DNA of 64,000 nt, from positions 50,817-114,816 of the forward strand of contig NZ_FWFG01000064.1 of assembly GCF_900163655.1 (NCBI RefSeq). The letters run 5' to 3'. This document shows, in pieces, positions 51,101 through 62,485 of this stretch. Source of the stretch: Brachybacterium nesterenkovii. GTDB lineage: Bacteria > Actinomycetota > Actinomycetes > Actinomycetales > Dermabacteraceae. The position numbers and the translations under genes are program-made. A model generated the notes under the pieces. The model was given only the letters and a program-made list of their open reading frames with translations, had not been told where the DNA came from and did not search any database. Within the stretch, counting starts at the first letter, position 1. Each line of letters starts with the position of its first letter.

Positions 51101-51688
51101 GTGTCCACCACATCGTCTTCGCCCGCCGCGGGCTCGGGTGCCCCGAGCCTCCACGACGACGTCGAGAAGGTCCTGCTGTCGGCCGAGGAGATCGAGCAGC
51201 GCCTGACCGAGCTCGGCGCGCAGATCGCCGCCGACTACGCCGAGGAGCCGCCGATCCTGGTGGGCGTCCTCAAGGGCGCCGTCATGGTGATGGCGGACCT
51301 CGCCCGCCGCATCGACCTGCGCACCGAGATGGATTGGATGGCGGTCTCGTCCTACGGCTCGGGCACCAAGTCCTCCGGCGTCGTGCGGATCCTCAAGGAT
51401 CTCGGCACCGACATCACCGACCGCCACGTCCTCATCGTCGAGGACATCATCGACTCCGGGCTCACCCTCTCCTGGCTGCTGTCGAACCTGCGCTCGCGCG
51501 GTCCCCGCAGCGTCGAGATCTGCACCCTGCTGCGCAAGCCCGAGGCCGCGCGCGTCGAGATCGACGTCCGCTACGTCGGCTACGACATCCCCAACGAGTT
51601 CGTGGTCGGCTACGGCCTGGACTTCGCCGAGACCTACCGCAACCTGCCCTATGTCGGGGTGCTCAAGCGCTCCGTCTACGAGGACTGA
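51101..51688 (+). CDS. hpt: Hypoxanthine phosphoribosyltransferase
   Basis: A 195-residue enzyme, GTG start at 51101 with GAGGAG upstream. The PRPP-binding motif is [18 protein letters not shown]; the PPi loop is [18 protein letters not shown]; the flexible [15 protein letters not shown] loop and the C-terminal [20 protein letters not shown] are typical. It salvages hypoxanthine or guanine to IMP or GMP and complements deoD in this window. Three bases separate it from ftsH. Confidence 0.95.
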   Translation: MSTTSSSPAAGSGAPSLHDDVEKVLLSAEEIEQRLTELGAQIAADYAEEPPILVGVLKGAVMVMADLARRIDLRTEMDWMAVSSYGSGTKSSGVVRILKDLGTDITDRHVLIVEDIIDSGLTLSWLLSNLRSRGPRSVEICTLLRKPEAARVEIDVRYVGYDIPNEFVVGYGLDFAETYRNLPYVGVLKRSVYED

Positions 51689-51691
51689 TAC

Positions 51692-53731
<2,040 letters not shown>

Positions 53732-53736
53732 GGGCC

Positions 53737-54297
53737 GTGGTGGACCAGGCGCGCATCGAGGCCGCCGTCCGGGAGATCCTCGTCGCGATCGGGGAGGACC
53801 CCGAGCGCGACGGCCTCGTCAAGACGCCCGGACGGGTCGCGCGCATGTACGCCGAGGTGTTCGCGGGGATCGGGGCCGACGCCCATGAGCCGCTCGCGAC
53901 GCACTTCGAGATCGACCACGACGAGCTCGTCCTCGTGCGGGACATCCGCTTCCACTCGATGTGCGAGCACCACCTGCTGCCGTTCTTCGGCGTCGCCCAC
54001 GTCGGCTACATCCCCTCCGGAGGCACCGTGACGGGACTGTCCAAGCTCGCGCGCGTCGTCGACCTGCTCGCCCGGCGCCCCCAGGTCCAGGAGCGCCTGA
54101 CCACCGAGATCGCCGACGCGCTCATGGCCGAGCTGCACGCAGGCGGCGCGATCGTCGTCGTCGAGGCCGAGCACATGTGCATGTCCATGCGCGGGGCCCG
54201 GGCCCAGGGCGCGCGCACCGTCACCTCCGCCGTCCGCGGCCAGCTGCGCGAGGGCGCGACCCGAGCCGAGGCCATGAGCCTCATCCTGCGGGGCTGA
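53737..54297 (+). CDS. folE: GTP cyclohydrolase I
   Basis: A 186-residue enzyme. Zinc ligands Cys and His lie in [20 protein letters not shown], and the second Cys in [36 protein letters not shown] and the C-terminal [12 protein letters not shown] are family signatures. It converts GTP to dihydroneopterin triphosphate, the first step of folate synthesis. GTG at 53737 or 53740 can start; both lie just after the ftsH stop. Confidence 0.95.
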   Translation: MVDQARIEAAVREILVAIGEDPERDGLVKTPGRVARMYAEVFAGIGADAHEPLATHFEIDHDELVLVRDIRFHSMCEHHLLPFFGVAHVGYIPSGGTVTGLSKLARVVDLLARRPQVQERLTTEIADALMAELHAGGAIVVVEAEHMCMSMRGARAQGARTVTSAVRGQLREGATRAEAMSLILRG

Positions 54298-54301
54298 GGC
54301 G

Positions 54302-55210
54302 ATGACGTCCGCAACGATGACGTCCGCACCGGCGCCCCCGCCCGTCCCGGCCGTCCGGCACCCCGCCGGGCTGCCGCCCCATCTCGCCGCGCGCGAGGAC
54401 ACCCTCGTGATGGGGATCCTCAACATCACCGCCGACTCCTTCTCGGACGGCGGAGCGCATCTGGCCCCCGCCGACGCCCTCGAGCACGGTCGGCGCCTCG
54501 CCGCCCAGGGCGCGGCGATCATCGACATCGGCGGCGAGTCGACCCGGCCGGGCGCCGCGCGGGTGAGCGCGGAGGACGAGCTGGCCCGCGTGATCCCCGC
54601 GGTGCGCGCGCTGAGCGCCGAGGGCATCTGCGTGAGCGTCGACACGATGCGCGCCGTCGTGGCCGAGGAGTCCGTCAAGGCCGGAGCGATCATCATCAAC
54701 GACGTCTCCGGCGGCCTCGCCGATCCCGCGATGGGCACCACCTGCGCCCGGGCCCGCACCCGGCTCGGCGAGCCGCCCGTGTACGTCGCCATGCACTGGC
54801 GCGGGCACAGCGACGTCATGGTCGCCCGGGACGTCTACGACGACGTCGCCGCGGACACCGCCCGCGAGCTCGGTGAGCGGATCGACGCGCTCGTGGCCGA
54901 CGGCATCGAGCGCGATCGGATCGTCGCCGACCCCGGGCTCGGCTTCGCCAAGAACGGCGCGAGCAACTGGGAGGTGCTGGCCCGCTGGGAGCAGATGGAG
55001 GCCTTCGACCTGCCGCTCCTCATCGGCGCCTCCCGCAAGCGCTTCGTCCAGGCCCTCTTCACCGAGGAGCTCGCGGTCGACCGCGACCATGCGACCGCGG
55101 CCATCAGCGCGTACAGCGCCCTGCACGGTGCCTGGTGCGTGCGCGTCCACGACGTCCCCGGCTCGGTCGCCGCCGTGGCCGTCGCCGCGGCCCTGCGGGA
55201 GCACGCCTGA
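54302..55210 (+). CDS. folP: Dihydropteroate synthase
   Basis: A 302-residue TIM-barrel. The pterin-binding signatures are MGILNITADSFSDGG and IDIGGESTRPGAARVS; then come SVDTMRAVVAEESVKAGAII, IINDVSGGLADPA and a late LIGASRKRFVQAL. It joins dihydropterin-PP and p-aminobenzoate and is the sulfonamide target. A 15-bp tandem duplication (54302-54316, 54317-54331) repeats the start region, giving two in-frame ATGs (MTSATMTSA). Confidence 0.95.
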   Translation: MTSATMTSAPAPPPVPAVRHPAGLPPHLAAREDTLVMGILNITADSFSDGGAHLAPADALEHGRRLAAQGAAIIDIGGESTRPGAARVSAEDELARVIPAVRALSAEGICVSVDTMRAVVAEESVKAGAIIINDVSGGLADPAMGTTCARARTRLGEPPVYVAMHWRGHSDVMVARDVYDDVAADTARELGERIDALVADGIERDRIVADPGLGFAKNGASNWEVLARWEQMEAFDLPLLIGASRKRFVQALFTEELAVDRDHATAAISAYSALHGAWCVRVHDVPGSVAAVAVAAALREHA

Positions 55211-56094
55211 TGGAGGTGCTCGCCGTGCCCCTGCCGTCGCTGCGCCGCGACCGCATCGAGCTGACGGGCCTGCGCGTCCACGGCCGGCACGGCGTCCTGC
55301 CGCAGGAGAAGATCGACGGCCACGACTTCGGCCTCGACATCGCCCTCGAGCTCTCCACCGCGCCCGCCGCGGCGCGGGACGACCTGCGCCGCACCGTGAG
55401 CTACGCGGACGTCGCGCATCTGGCCGCCGGGATCGTCGGCGGGGAGAGCCTCGACCTCATCGAGACCCTCGCCGAGCGCATCGCCGCGGCCGTGCTCGAG
55501 GCGCATCCGCTGGTGAGGGCCGTCGAGGTCGCCGTCCACAAGCCGAGCGCCCCCATCGGCCTGCCCTTCGTGGACGTGGCCGTGCGGATCCGCCGCGAGG
55601 CCGCCCCCGTCGACGCCGTCATCGCGCTCGGCTCGAACCTCGGCGACCGCCTCGCGCACCTCGAGCGGGCGCTCGCCCTGCTCGGCCAGGCCGAGGGCGT
55701 CGAGATCGCCTGGCGCGGCACCGTCGTGGAGACAGACCCCGTCGGCGGCGTCGAGCAGGACGACTTCGCCAATACCGTCGCAGGGCTGCGGACCACCCGC
55801 GGACCGTGGGAGCTGCTCGAGCTGGCCCGGACGATCGAGGCGGACGCCCAGCGCGTCCGCACCCTCCGCTGGGGCCCGCGCACTCTCGACGTCGACGTCA
55901 TCGCCTGGGGGGACCTGATCCAGGACGACGAGGAGCTGACCCTCCCGCACCCGCGCGCCCACGAGCGGGCCTTCGTCCTGGCCCCGTGGGCGGCCGTCCG
56001 CCCCGATGACGTCCTGCCTGCTCGCGGCCGGGTCGCGGACCTGCTGCGCGCGGCACCGGATCGGGCGGGCGTGCGGCCCTGGGGACTGTCATGA
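55210..56094 (+). CDS. folK: Fused dihydroneopterin aldolase (FolB) and HPPK (FolK)
   Basis: A 294-residue bifunctional protein. Residues about 10-130 are FolB: IELTGLRVHGRHGVLPQEK, SYADVAHLAAGI and VAVHKPSAPIGLPFVDVAV. Residues 135-294 are FolK: AVIALGSNLGDRLAHLERAL, EQDDFANTVAGL, WGPRTLDVDVIAWGD and LPHPRAHERAFVLAPWA. The two consecutive steps convert dihydroneopterin to 6-hydroxymethyl-dihydropterin diphosphate, the FolP substrate. The start overlaps the folP stop (TGATG). Many actinobacteria keep folB and folK as separate adjacent genes. Confidence 0.93.
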   Translation: MEVLAVPLPSLRRDRIELTGLRVHGRHGVLPQEKIDGHDFGLDIALELSTAPAAARDDLRRTVSYADVAHLAAGIVGGESLDLIETLAERIAAAVLEAHPLVRAVEVAVHKPSAPIGLPFVDVAVRIRREAAPVDAVIALGSNLGDRLAHLERALALLGQAEGVEIAWRGTVVETDPVGGVEQDDFANTVAGLRTTRGPWELLELARTIEADAQRVRTLRWGPRTLDVDVIAWGDLIQDDEELTLPHPRAHERAFVLAPWAAVRPDDVLPARGRVADLLRAAPDRAGVRPWGLS

Positions 56095-56107
56095 GGGGCG
56101 GCCCGGC

Positions 56108-56617
56108 ATGAGACCCCTCTCGATCCCGATGCTCGCCGTCGTGCTGCTCGTCTCGGGCGTCATCGGCGCGGCGCTGTCGGCCGCCGTCGCCTCGAGCGGC
56201 GCCGCGGTGCCCGTCGCCGGCTGGCTGTCCGGCATCGTCCTGCTCGCCCTCGCCGGCGTGCTCCTCGCCCTGGGCCTCCCGATGCGCCGCTACCTGCGCG
56301 AGTCCGAGGAGCGGCGCCTGACGCCCACGCTCGCGCCGCGCCGCCACCAGCTCGACCTGCCCACGGCCTACCGGACGATCCTGCTCGCACGATCGGCCGC
56401 GATCACCGGGGCGATCGTCGCGGGCCTCTTCGCGGGCCAGGCGCTGCATCTGGTCGGCCCCGGCGGCGGGGACCTCGTCCGGGCGATCCTGCCCACGGCC
56501 TTCGCCGCCCTCGGCGGCCTGGTCCTGGGGATCGTCGGGATCATCGTCGAGCGCTGGGGGACGCTGCCGCCGGAGGACGGCGGCGGCGCGGCCGACACCG
56601 AGGGCACCACCGCCTGA
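56108..56617 (+). CDS. DUF3180 membrane protein
   Basis: A 169-residue protein with four hydrophobic helices in two pairs (MLAVVLLVSGVIGAALSAAV, AGWLSGIVLLALAGVLLALG, then two in the C-terminal half). Between them is RRHQLDLPTAYRTILLARSA, the conserved DUF3180 segment. It always follows folK in actinobacteria; function is unknown. After it, 56620-56650 shows a short GACGGGACCGC duplication. Confidence 0.85.
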   Translation: MRPLSIPMLAVVLLVSGVIGAALSAAVASSGAAVPVAGWLSGIVLLALAGVLLALGLPMRRYLRESEERRLTPTLAPRRHQLDLPTAYRTILLARSAAITGAIVAGLFAGQALHLVGPGGGDLVRAILPTAFAALGGLVLGIVGIIVERWGTLPPEDGGGAADTEGTTA

Positions 56618-56737
56618 CGCGACGGGACCGCGACGGGACCCGCGGGCCCGGGAGCGCGCAGCAGCGATCGACGATCGTCGGGCGCTTCTGGCCCTGCGTC
56701 GGCACCTCGCGGGCGGCGCGCCTGCGACGATGGAGCC

Positions 56738-57304
56738 ATGAGCACGATCCCCGACCCCCTCGGCGGCGACGCCGCCGCTCCCGCTCCCGCCGCTCCCGCT
56801 CCCGACACTCCTGCGCCTGCCGTCCGCCTGGGAGCCGAGGGCCTGAAGCCGGTCTCCCCGCGCCTGATCCCCGCCCGCCGCCTGGCCGCGGCGATCCCGT
56901 GCGCGATCCTGCTGGCCGCCGCCGTCGGCTGCGTGGTCGTCGGGGTCCTCGCGGACCTGTGGTGGATGCACTTGATCGCGCTGCTCCCGCTGGTGATCGC
57001 CGCGCAGTGGATCCTGCTCACCGGGCGCCGCGTCCGCGCGATCGGCTACCTCGACCGCGAGGACGACCTGGTGGTCGCCAAGGGGCTCATGCTGCGCTCG
57101 GTCACGGTCACGCCCTACGGCCGCGTGCAGTCCGTCGAGGTCTCCGAGGGGCCGATCCAGCGCCGCTTCGGCCTGGCCAGCCTCTCGCTCTCGACCGCGG
57201 CGACCGCCGCGGACGCCGACATCCCCGGCCTCCCGCGCGAGGAGGCCGAGCGCCTGCGCGCGCTGCTCGCCGCCCGCGGCATCGACCGGATGCAGTCGCT
57301 GTGA
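56738..57304 (+). CDS. bPH2-domain membrane protein (YdbS-like)
   Basis: A 188-residue protein. An Ala/Pro-rich N-terminus is followed by two membrane helices (AIPCAILLAAAVGCVVVGVL and MHLIALLPLVIAAQWILL). A bacterial PH domain then follows with DDLVVAKGLMLRSVTVTPYG then RVQSVEVSEGPIQRRFGLA, the bPH_2 signature. Its stop overlaps the next gene's GTG (GTGA), so it forms a pair with the longer PH protein, as in Bacillus ydbS-ydbT. Possible role in membrane or stress physiology; not established. Confidence 0.85.
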   Translation: MSTIPDPLGGDAAAPAPAAPAPDTPAPAVRLGAEGLKPVSPRLIPARRLAAAIPCAILLAAAVGCVVVGVLADLWWMHLIALLPLVIAAQWILLTGRRVRAIGYLDREDDLVVAKGLMLRSVTVTPYGRVQSVEVSEGPIQRRFGLASLSLSTAATAADADIPGLPREEAERLRALLAARGIDRMQSL

Positions 57305-58854
57305 ACCCCGCGGACACGCAGATCGACGGGATCGTCGCGCCGCGACGGACGCATCCGCTCACCCCGCTGCTGACCGGCTGGCGAGTCCTCGCGGGCATCG
57401 TCGCCGTCGTCTCCATCCAGAACATCGCGCAGCTGGTCGAGGAGTTCTCGGTCCGGCGCGCGCTCATCGCCCTCGCCGTGCTCGTCGGGGTCCTCGTGCT
57501 GTCGATCCTCGTCAGCGCCCTCAGCTGGTGGCGCACCACGTACGAGGTGGACGAGGACGGCGTGACGCTGCGGTCGGGCCTGCTGACCCTCACGCGCCGG
57601 TCCGCGCCGCGCGACCGCATCGACTCCGTCTCCATCGAGCGGCCCCTGGTGCCGCGCATCCTTGGGCTCGCGAAGGTGCGGGTCGAGGTCGCCGGGGGCT
57701 CCGACTCCCACCTGGACATCGCCTACGTGGCCTCCGGCGACGCCGAGACCCTGCGCCGGGAGATCCTGCGGGCCGCGCAGCAGGCGCAGGCCCCGGAAGC
57801 GGGGCCCGACAGCGCGGAGCTCCACAGCGCGGGACCCGGGACCGGGGCTCCCGAGGAGGCGGCGGCGCGGTCCCCCCGATCCCTCGACGTCGACGCGGTG
57901 CGGTCCTTCGCCTACGACGGCGTGACCGACGGCGAGGAGATCGCGACCGTCCCCACGAGCCGCCTCCTGCACTCGCTCCTGCGCGACCTCGGCCTGCTGA
58001 TCGGGCTCGCGGTGACGATCGTGTGGGCCGTCGCGGTGATCGGTGCGGATCTGCTCTTCGGAGACGAGGGCCTGAGCGTCGGCGCCCTCGCCGGGCTGCT
58101 CCCGGCGCTCCTGCTGGCCCCGCAGATGCTGTTCCGCCGTGTCGAGAGCGGCTGGGGCTTCGTCGCCCGGCTCACCGAGCGCGGGCTGCGGATGCGGCGC
58201 GGGCTGCTGAACACCCGCACCGACGCCATCGCCCCCGGACGCATCCAGAAGATCGCCCTGTCCCAGACCCTGCTGTGGCGCGGACCCGACTGGGTGGCCG
58301 CCCGGGCCACCGTCGCCGGCATCGGCGAGGAGATCGGCGAGACCAACAGCGCCGGCTCCGTCCTGCCCGTCGGCACCCGCGAGGAGCTCGGCCGCACCCT
58401 GGACTGCCTCATGACGCCGCTGGGCACCGACGACGATCTCGCGGCCGCGCGCGCCCTGCTCACGAGCCCGGCCCGCTCGCTCGCGGGCCACCGGGCCGTC
58501 CACCCGCTGCTGTGGATCAAGCGCCGCACCCAGGCCGTCGTGCTGCTGCCCCACGCGATCGCCGTCCGGCGCGGGATCATCACCCATTCTCTCGAGATCA
58601 TCCCGCGCGAGCGCATCCAGGGCGTCTTCGTGACCCAAGGGCTCCTGGGCCGCGCGCTCGGCGCCGCCGACCTGTCGATCGCCGTCGCCGGGGCCAGCGT
58701 CCTGGTCGAGGGACTGCCCCTCGCGAGCATCGAGGCGCTCGCCTCCGAGCTCGCCGTCGATGCTGCCTGCGGCCGGCGCTACGGGGAGCAGGAGACGTGG
58801 CTGCGGCCGCGGCGAGGGCTGCCGCAGGAGCCGGCCGGGGCGGTCGCCGCATGA
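57301..58854 (+). CDS. bPH2-domain membrane protein (YdbT-like)
   Basis: A 517-residue protein with several bPH_2 modules separated by pairs of membrane helices. Module 1 (about residues 80-160) reads TYEVDEDGVTLRSGLLTLTR and RIDSVSIERPLVPRILGLAK. Module 2 follows FVARLTERGLRMRRGLLNTR with GRIQKIALSQTLLWRGPD. Module 3 (about 430-500) has VRRGIITHSLEIIPRERIQG. The repeated pattern is the YdbT type. Cotranslated with the short PH protein upstream and overlapping the DUF2520 gene downstream. Confidence 0.85.
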   Translation: MNPADTQIDGIVAPRRTHPLTPLLTGWRVLAGIVAVVSIQNIAQLVEEFSVRRALIALAVLVGVLVLSILVSALSWWRTTYEVDEDGVTLRSGLLTLTRRSAPRDRIDSVSIERPLVPRILGLAKVRVEVAGGSDSHLDIAYVASGDAETLRREILRAAQQAQAPEAGPDSAELHSAGPGTGAPEEAAARSPRSLDVDAVRSFAYDGVTDGEEIATVPTSRLLHSLLRDLGLLIGLAVTIVWAVAVIGADLLFGDEGLSVGALAGLLPALLLAPQMLFRRVESGWGFVARLTERGLRMRRGLLNTRTDAIAPGRIQKIALSQTLLWRGPDWVAARATVAGIGEEIGETNSAGSVLPVGTREELGRTLDCLMTPLGTDDDLAAARALLTSPARSLAGHRAVHPLLWIKRRTQAVVLLPHAIAVRRGIITHSLEIIPRERIQGVFVTQGLLGRALGAADLSIAVAGASVLVEGLPLASIEALASELAVDAACGRRYGEQETWLRPRRGLPQEPAGAVAA

Positions 58855-59780
58855 GCGCCGCGCCCCGCCTGGGCATCGGGATCATCGGCGCCGGCCGCGT
58901 CGGCGCGGTCCTCGGGGCCGCGCTGCGCGCCGAGGGCCACGCGATCGTCGGCGCGAGCGCCGTCTCCGCGGCCTCCCGCGAGCGCGCCGCCGCCCTGCTG
59001 CCCGGCGTCCCGATCCTCGGGCCCGAGACGATCGTCGAGCGCGCCGAGCTCGTGCTCCTGGCCGTCCCCGACGACCAGCTCGGACCGCTCGCCGCCGGGC
59101 TCGCCGCCGTCGACGCGGTCCCCGGCGGGCAGGTGTTCGTCCATGTCTCCGGGGCGCACGGCACCGGGGTCCTCGCCCCGCTCGCCGAGCGCGGATCGAC
59201 CGTGATCGCGATGCACCCCGCCATGACGTTCACCGGCACCGCCGCGGACCTCCCGCGCCTGATCGGCTGCCCCTTCGGCGTCACCGCCCGCGGCGGCGCC
59301 GAGGCGATCGCCCACGCGCTCGTCGTCGAGATCGGCGGCGAGCCCGTGCCCATCGCCGAGGCCGACCGCCCGCTCTACCACGCGGCGCTCTCCCACGGCG
59401 CCAACCACCTCGTCGCCCTCGTCGCCCAGGCGCGAGCCCTGCTGGCCCAGATCGGCATCGTGGACCCGGGGGAGTACCTGCGCCCGCTGCTCACCGCCGC
59501 GCTCGAGGAGTCCCTGCGCCGCGGGGCCGCGGCGCTCACCGGTCCCGTGCGGCGCGGCGACAGCGGCACCGTCGCCGCCCACCTGGAGGCGATCGCCGAG
59601 GCCGACGCCTCCCGGGGGAGCACCCAGCCGGGTGATGTGGCCGACACCTACCGCGCCCTCGCCCTCGCGGCCCTCGCCCGGGCGGGACTGAGCGCGCAGG
59701 ACGAGGCCCGCGTCCGTAGGATCCTGTCGCCCGAGCCCGCCGCGGAGGCGGGACAGGCAGACCAGGAGGACCCGTCGTGA
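58851..59780 (+). CDS. Rossmann-like/DUF2520 oxidoreductase-like protein
   Basis: A 309-residue protein. The N-terminal NAD(P)-binding motif is [34 protein letters not shown], then [14 protein letters not shown] and FGVTARGG are typical of the Rossmann-like plus DUF2520 family that sits next to panC in actinobacteria. The C-terminal helical domain contains [20 protein letters not shown]. It resembles 6-phosphogluconate/ketopantoate-reductase folds and may act in pantothenate synthesis as a ketopantoate reductase, but that is unproven. Its start and stop overlap both neighbours. Confidence 0.85.
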   Translation: MSAAPRLGIGIIGAGRVGAVLGAALRAEGHAIVGASAVSAASRERAAALLPGVPILGPETIVERAELVLLAVPDDQLGPLAAGLAAVDAVPGGQVFVHVSGAHGTGVLAPLAERGSTVIAMHPAMTFTGTAADLPRLIGCPFGVTARGGAEAIAHALVVEIGGEPVPIAEADRPLYHAALSHGANHLVALVAQARALLAQIGIVDPGEYLRPLLTAALEESLRRGAAALTGPVRRGDSGTVAAHLEAIAEADASRGSTQPGDVADTYRALALAALARAGLSAQDEARVRRILSPEPAAEAGQADQEDPS

Positions 59781-60637
59781 CCGCACCCGCCACCGCCCAG
59801 CTCATCACCACCAAGGCCGAGCTGCGTGCGCGCCGCGCCGCTTTGATCGGCCCGGTCGTGGTCGTCATGACGATGGGCGCCCTGCACGACGGGCACGTCG
59901 CGCTCGTCCGCCGGGCCCGCGAGGTCGCGGGCGACGAAGGCGCCGTCGTGGTCACGGACTTCGTCAACCCCCTGCAGTTCGGCCCCCACGAGGACTTCGA
60001 CGCCTACCCGCGCGACCTCGCGGCCGACGTCGCCCGCGTCGCCGGCCTCGCCGACATCGTCTTCGCCCCCGCCGTCGAGGAGATGTACCCCGTGCTGCCG
60101 CCGCTCGTCTCGGTCGCCGTCGGGAGGCTCGGCACCGTGCTCGAGGGCGAGTTCCGGCCCGGGCACTTCGCCGGGGTCGCGACCGTCGTCACCAAGCTCC
60201 TGCAGCTCGTCCGGCCCGACGTCGCGGTCTTCGGCCGCAAGGACGCCCAGCAGCTCGCGCTCGTCCAGCGCCTCGTCGCCGACCTCGACATCCCCTGCCG
60301 CATCGAGCCCGTCGCCATCCAGCGCGAGCCGGAGGGCCTCGCGCGCTCGAGCCGCAACGTGTACCTCTCCGCCACCGGGCGCGAGCAGGCCCTCGCGCTG
60401 TCGCGCACCGTCCGCGCCGTCGAGGCCGCCGCGCCCAGCGCCTCCGGCATCCTCGCCGCGCTCGCCTCGGAGGCCGGCGCCCCCGGGCTCACCTGGAACT
60501 ACGCCGCCGCCGTGGACCCCGCCACCTTCGAGCCCATCGACGAGTCCTACCGTGGGGAGGTGCTCGTCGTGCTCGCCGCGCGCGTCGAGGGCACCCGTCT
60601 GCTCGACTCCACTGTGGCAGAGGCGACAGAGGCCTGA
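59777..60637 (+). CDS. panC: Pantothenate synthetase
   Basis: A 286-residue enzyme. The ATP motif is [10 protein letters not shown] (residues 31-40). [56 protein letters not shown] and [12 protein letters not shown] are PanC signatures. It condenses pantoate and beta-alanine using ATP. GTG 59777 overlaps the DUF2520 stop. Beta-alanine is supplied by PanD from 29.4 kb; panB is not in the window. Confidence 0.95.
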   Translation: MTAPATAQLITTKAELRARRAALIGPVVVVMTMGALHDGHVALVRRAREVAGDEGAVVVTDFVNPLQFGPHEDFDAYPRDLAADVARVAGLADIVFAPAVEEMYPVLPPLVSVAVGRLGTVLEGEFRPGHFAGVATVVTKLLQLVRPDVAVFGRKDAQQLALVQRLVADLDIPCRIEPVAIQREPEGLARSSRNVYLSATGREQALALSRTVRAVEAAAPSASGILAALASEAGAPGLTWNYAAAVDPATFEPIDESYRGEVLVVLAARVEGTRLLDSTVAEATEA

Positions 60638-60684
60638 GGCTCCCGGACGCCGTCCCGCGGCGACCGTTTGAGACAATCGCTCCC

Positions 60685-62226
60685 ATGAGCGACGCCCAGC
60701 ACCGAGCCCCCGCCGCGACCGACGCCGCCGCGGCAGATCACGAGGTCCTCGACACCTCCGACCAGATCGCCGTCCGCCGGGCCAAGCGCGAGCGCCTGCT
60801 CGAGCGCGGGGAGGAGGCCTATCCGGTCTCCGTGCCCGTCACCGACACCATCTCCCACGTCCGCGAGGCCTACGGGCATCTCGAGGCCGGCGAGGAGACC
60901 CAGGACGTCGTCGGCATCGCCGGGCGCGTCGTGTTCATCCGCAACACCGGCAAGCTCTGCTTCGCCGCCGTCCAGGACGGCGCGGGGGAGCGGGTGCAGG
61001 TCATGCTGAGCCTGAAGGAGGTCGGCGAGGAGCGCCTCGCGGCGTTCAAGGCCGACGTCGACCTCGGCGACCACGTCTTCTTCCACGGCCGCGTCGGCAG
61101 CTCCCGCCGCGGCGAGCTGAGCGTCTTCGCCGACGCCTGGCAGATGGCCGCCAAGGCCGTGCGCCCGCTGCCCGTGCTGCACGCCGGGCTGTCGGAGGAG
61201 TCGCGGGTGCGGCGCCGCTACGTCGACCTCATCGTCCGCCAGGAGGCCCGCGACACCGTGCGCCTGCGCTCGAAGGTCATGACGTCCCTGCGCGAGTCCT
61301 TCGCCGAGCGGGACTTCGTGGAGATCGAGACGCCGATGCTCCAGGTGATCCCGTCCGGCGCCGCCGCCCGCCCGTTCGTGACGCACATGAACGCCTTCGA
61401 CATCGACGTCTTCCTGCGCATCGCCCCGGAGCTGTACCTCAAGCGCGCGGCCGTCGGCGGTCTCGAGCGCGTCTTCGAGATCAACCGCAACTTCCGCAAT
61501 GAGGGCGCCGATTCCACGCATTCCCCGGAGTTCGCGATGCTCGAGGCCTATCAGGCCTACGGCGATTACGACTCCATCGGCGTCCTCACCCGCGAGCTGG
61601 TCCAGGAGGCGGCGCGGCGCGCCACCGGATCGGAGATCGTCACGCTCGCCGACGGCAGCGAGTACGACCTCTCGGGAGAATGGGAGCAGATCACCGTCTA
61701 CGGCTCTCTCTCGCAGTCCCTCGGGCAGGAGATCACGCCGGAGACGAGCGTCGAGGAGCTGCGCGCGATCGCCCGCTCCCTCGACCTCGATCTCGACCAC
61801 CCCAAGTACGGGCACGGCAAGCTCGTCGAGGAGCTCTTCGAGCACCGCGTCGGCGACGACCTCCACCGCCCCACCTTCGTGCGGGACTTCCCGGTGGAGA
61901 CGAGCCCGCTGGTGCGCGCGCACCGCTCCGTGCCGGGCGTCGTCGAGAAGTGGGACCTGTACGTGCGCGGCTTCGAGCTGGCCACCGGCTACTCCGAGCT
62001 CGTGGACCCCGTGATCCAGCGCGAGCGCTTCGAGCAGCAGGCCCGCCTCGCGGCCCAGGGCGATGACGAGGCCATGCGCCTGGACGAGGACTTCCTCGAG
62101 GCCATGGAGCACGCGCTCCCGCCCACCGGCGGCATGGGCATGGGCATGGACCGCCTGCTCATGGCCCTGACCGGCCTGGGCATCCGCGACACCATCCTCT
62201 TCCCGCTGGTCAAGCCGGAGGCCTGA
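60685..62226 (+). CDS. lysS: Lysyl-tRNA synthetase, class II
   Basis: A 513-residue enzyme. The N-terminal OB fold reads [20 protein letters not shown]. Motif 2 is [20 protein letters not shown], and motif 3 [16 protein letters not shown] is followed by [12 protein letters not shown]. It charges tRNA-Lys. A GACAAT box at 60672-60677 lies 7 nt before ATG 60685, suggesting its own leaderless promoter within the panC-lysS region. Followed after 1 bp by a small membrane protein gene. Confidence 0.95.
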   Translation: MSDAQHRAPAATDAAAADHEVLDTSDQIAVRRAKRERLLERGEEAYPVSVPVTDTISHVREAYGHLEAGEETQDVVGIAGRVVFIRNTGKLCFAAVQDGAGERVQVMLSLKEVGEERLAAFKADVDLGDHVFFHGRVGSSRRGELSVFADAWQMAAKAVRPLPVLHAGLSEESRVRRRYVDLIVRQEARDTVRLRSKVMTSLRESFAERDFVEIETPMLQVIPSGAAARPFVTHMNAFDIDVFLRIAPELYLKRAAVGGLERVFEINRNFRNEGADSTHSPEFAMLEAYQAYGDYDSIGVLTRELVQEAARRATGSEIVTLADGSEYDLSGEWEQITVYGSLSQSLGQEITPETSVEELRAIARSLDLDLDHPKYGHGKLVEELFEHRVGDDLHRPTFVRDFPVETSPLVRAHRSVPGVVEKWDLYVRGFELATGYSELVDPVIQRERFEQQARLAAQGDDEAMRLDEDFLEAMEHALPPTGGMGMGMDRLLMALTGLGIRDTILFPLVKPEA

Positions 62227-62227
62227 G

Positions 62228-62407
62228 ATGGAGCTGCTCTACGAGCTCGGCTCGCTCGTCCCGCCAATCCTCACGGGTCTGGCGTTCTGGTTCGTCATGC
62301 GCGCGCTCCTGCGGGCCGACCGCCGCGAGCGCGAGGCCGAGCGGGCCGCGGAGCGGGAATGGGAGCAGCGGCACGAGAGCGGCGGGGGCGTCGGCCCGCG
62401 GGACTGA
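62228..62407 (+). CDS. Small membrane protein after lysS, 59 aa
   Basis: ATG 62228 to TGA 62405-62407. A hydrophobic segment (LVPPILTGLAFWFVMRALL) is followed by a highly charged helix (RADRREREAERAAEREWEQR). One base separates it from the lysS stop, so it is cotranscribed. Short membrane proteins at this place are common in actinobacteria, normally followed by lsr2, which is not seen here. Confidence 0.72.
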   Translation: MELLYELGSLVPPILTGLAFWFVMRALLRADRREREAERAAEREWEQRHESGGGVGPRD

Positions 62408-62485
62408 ACGCCCGATGGCCTCGTGCGGAACCCCCGGCGGGTATTCGATTCCCGTTTTCCCGGAGCAATCCCCGAGAGCTTTTCC

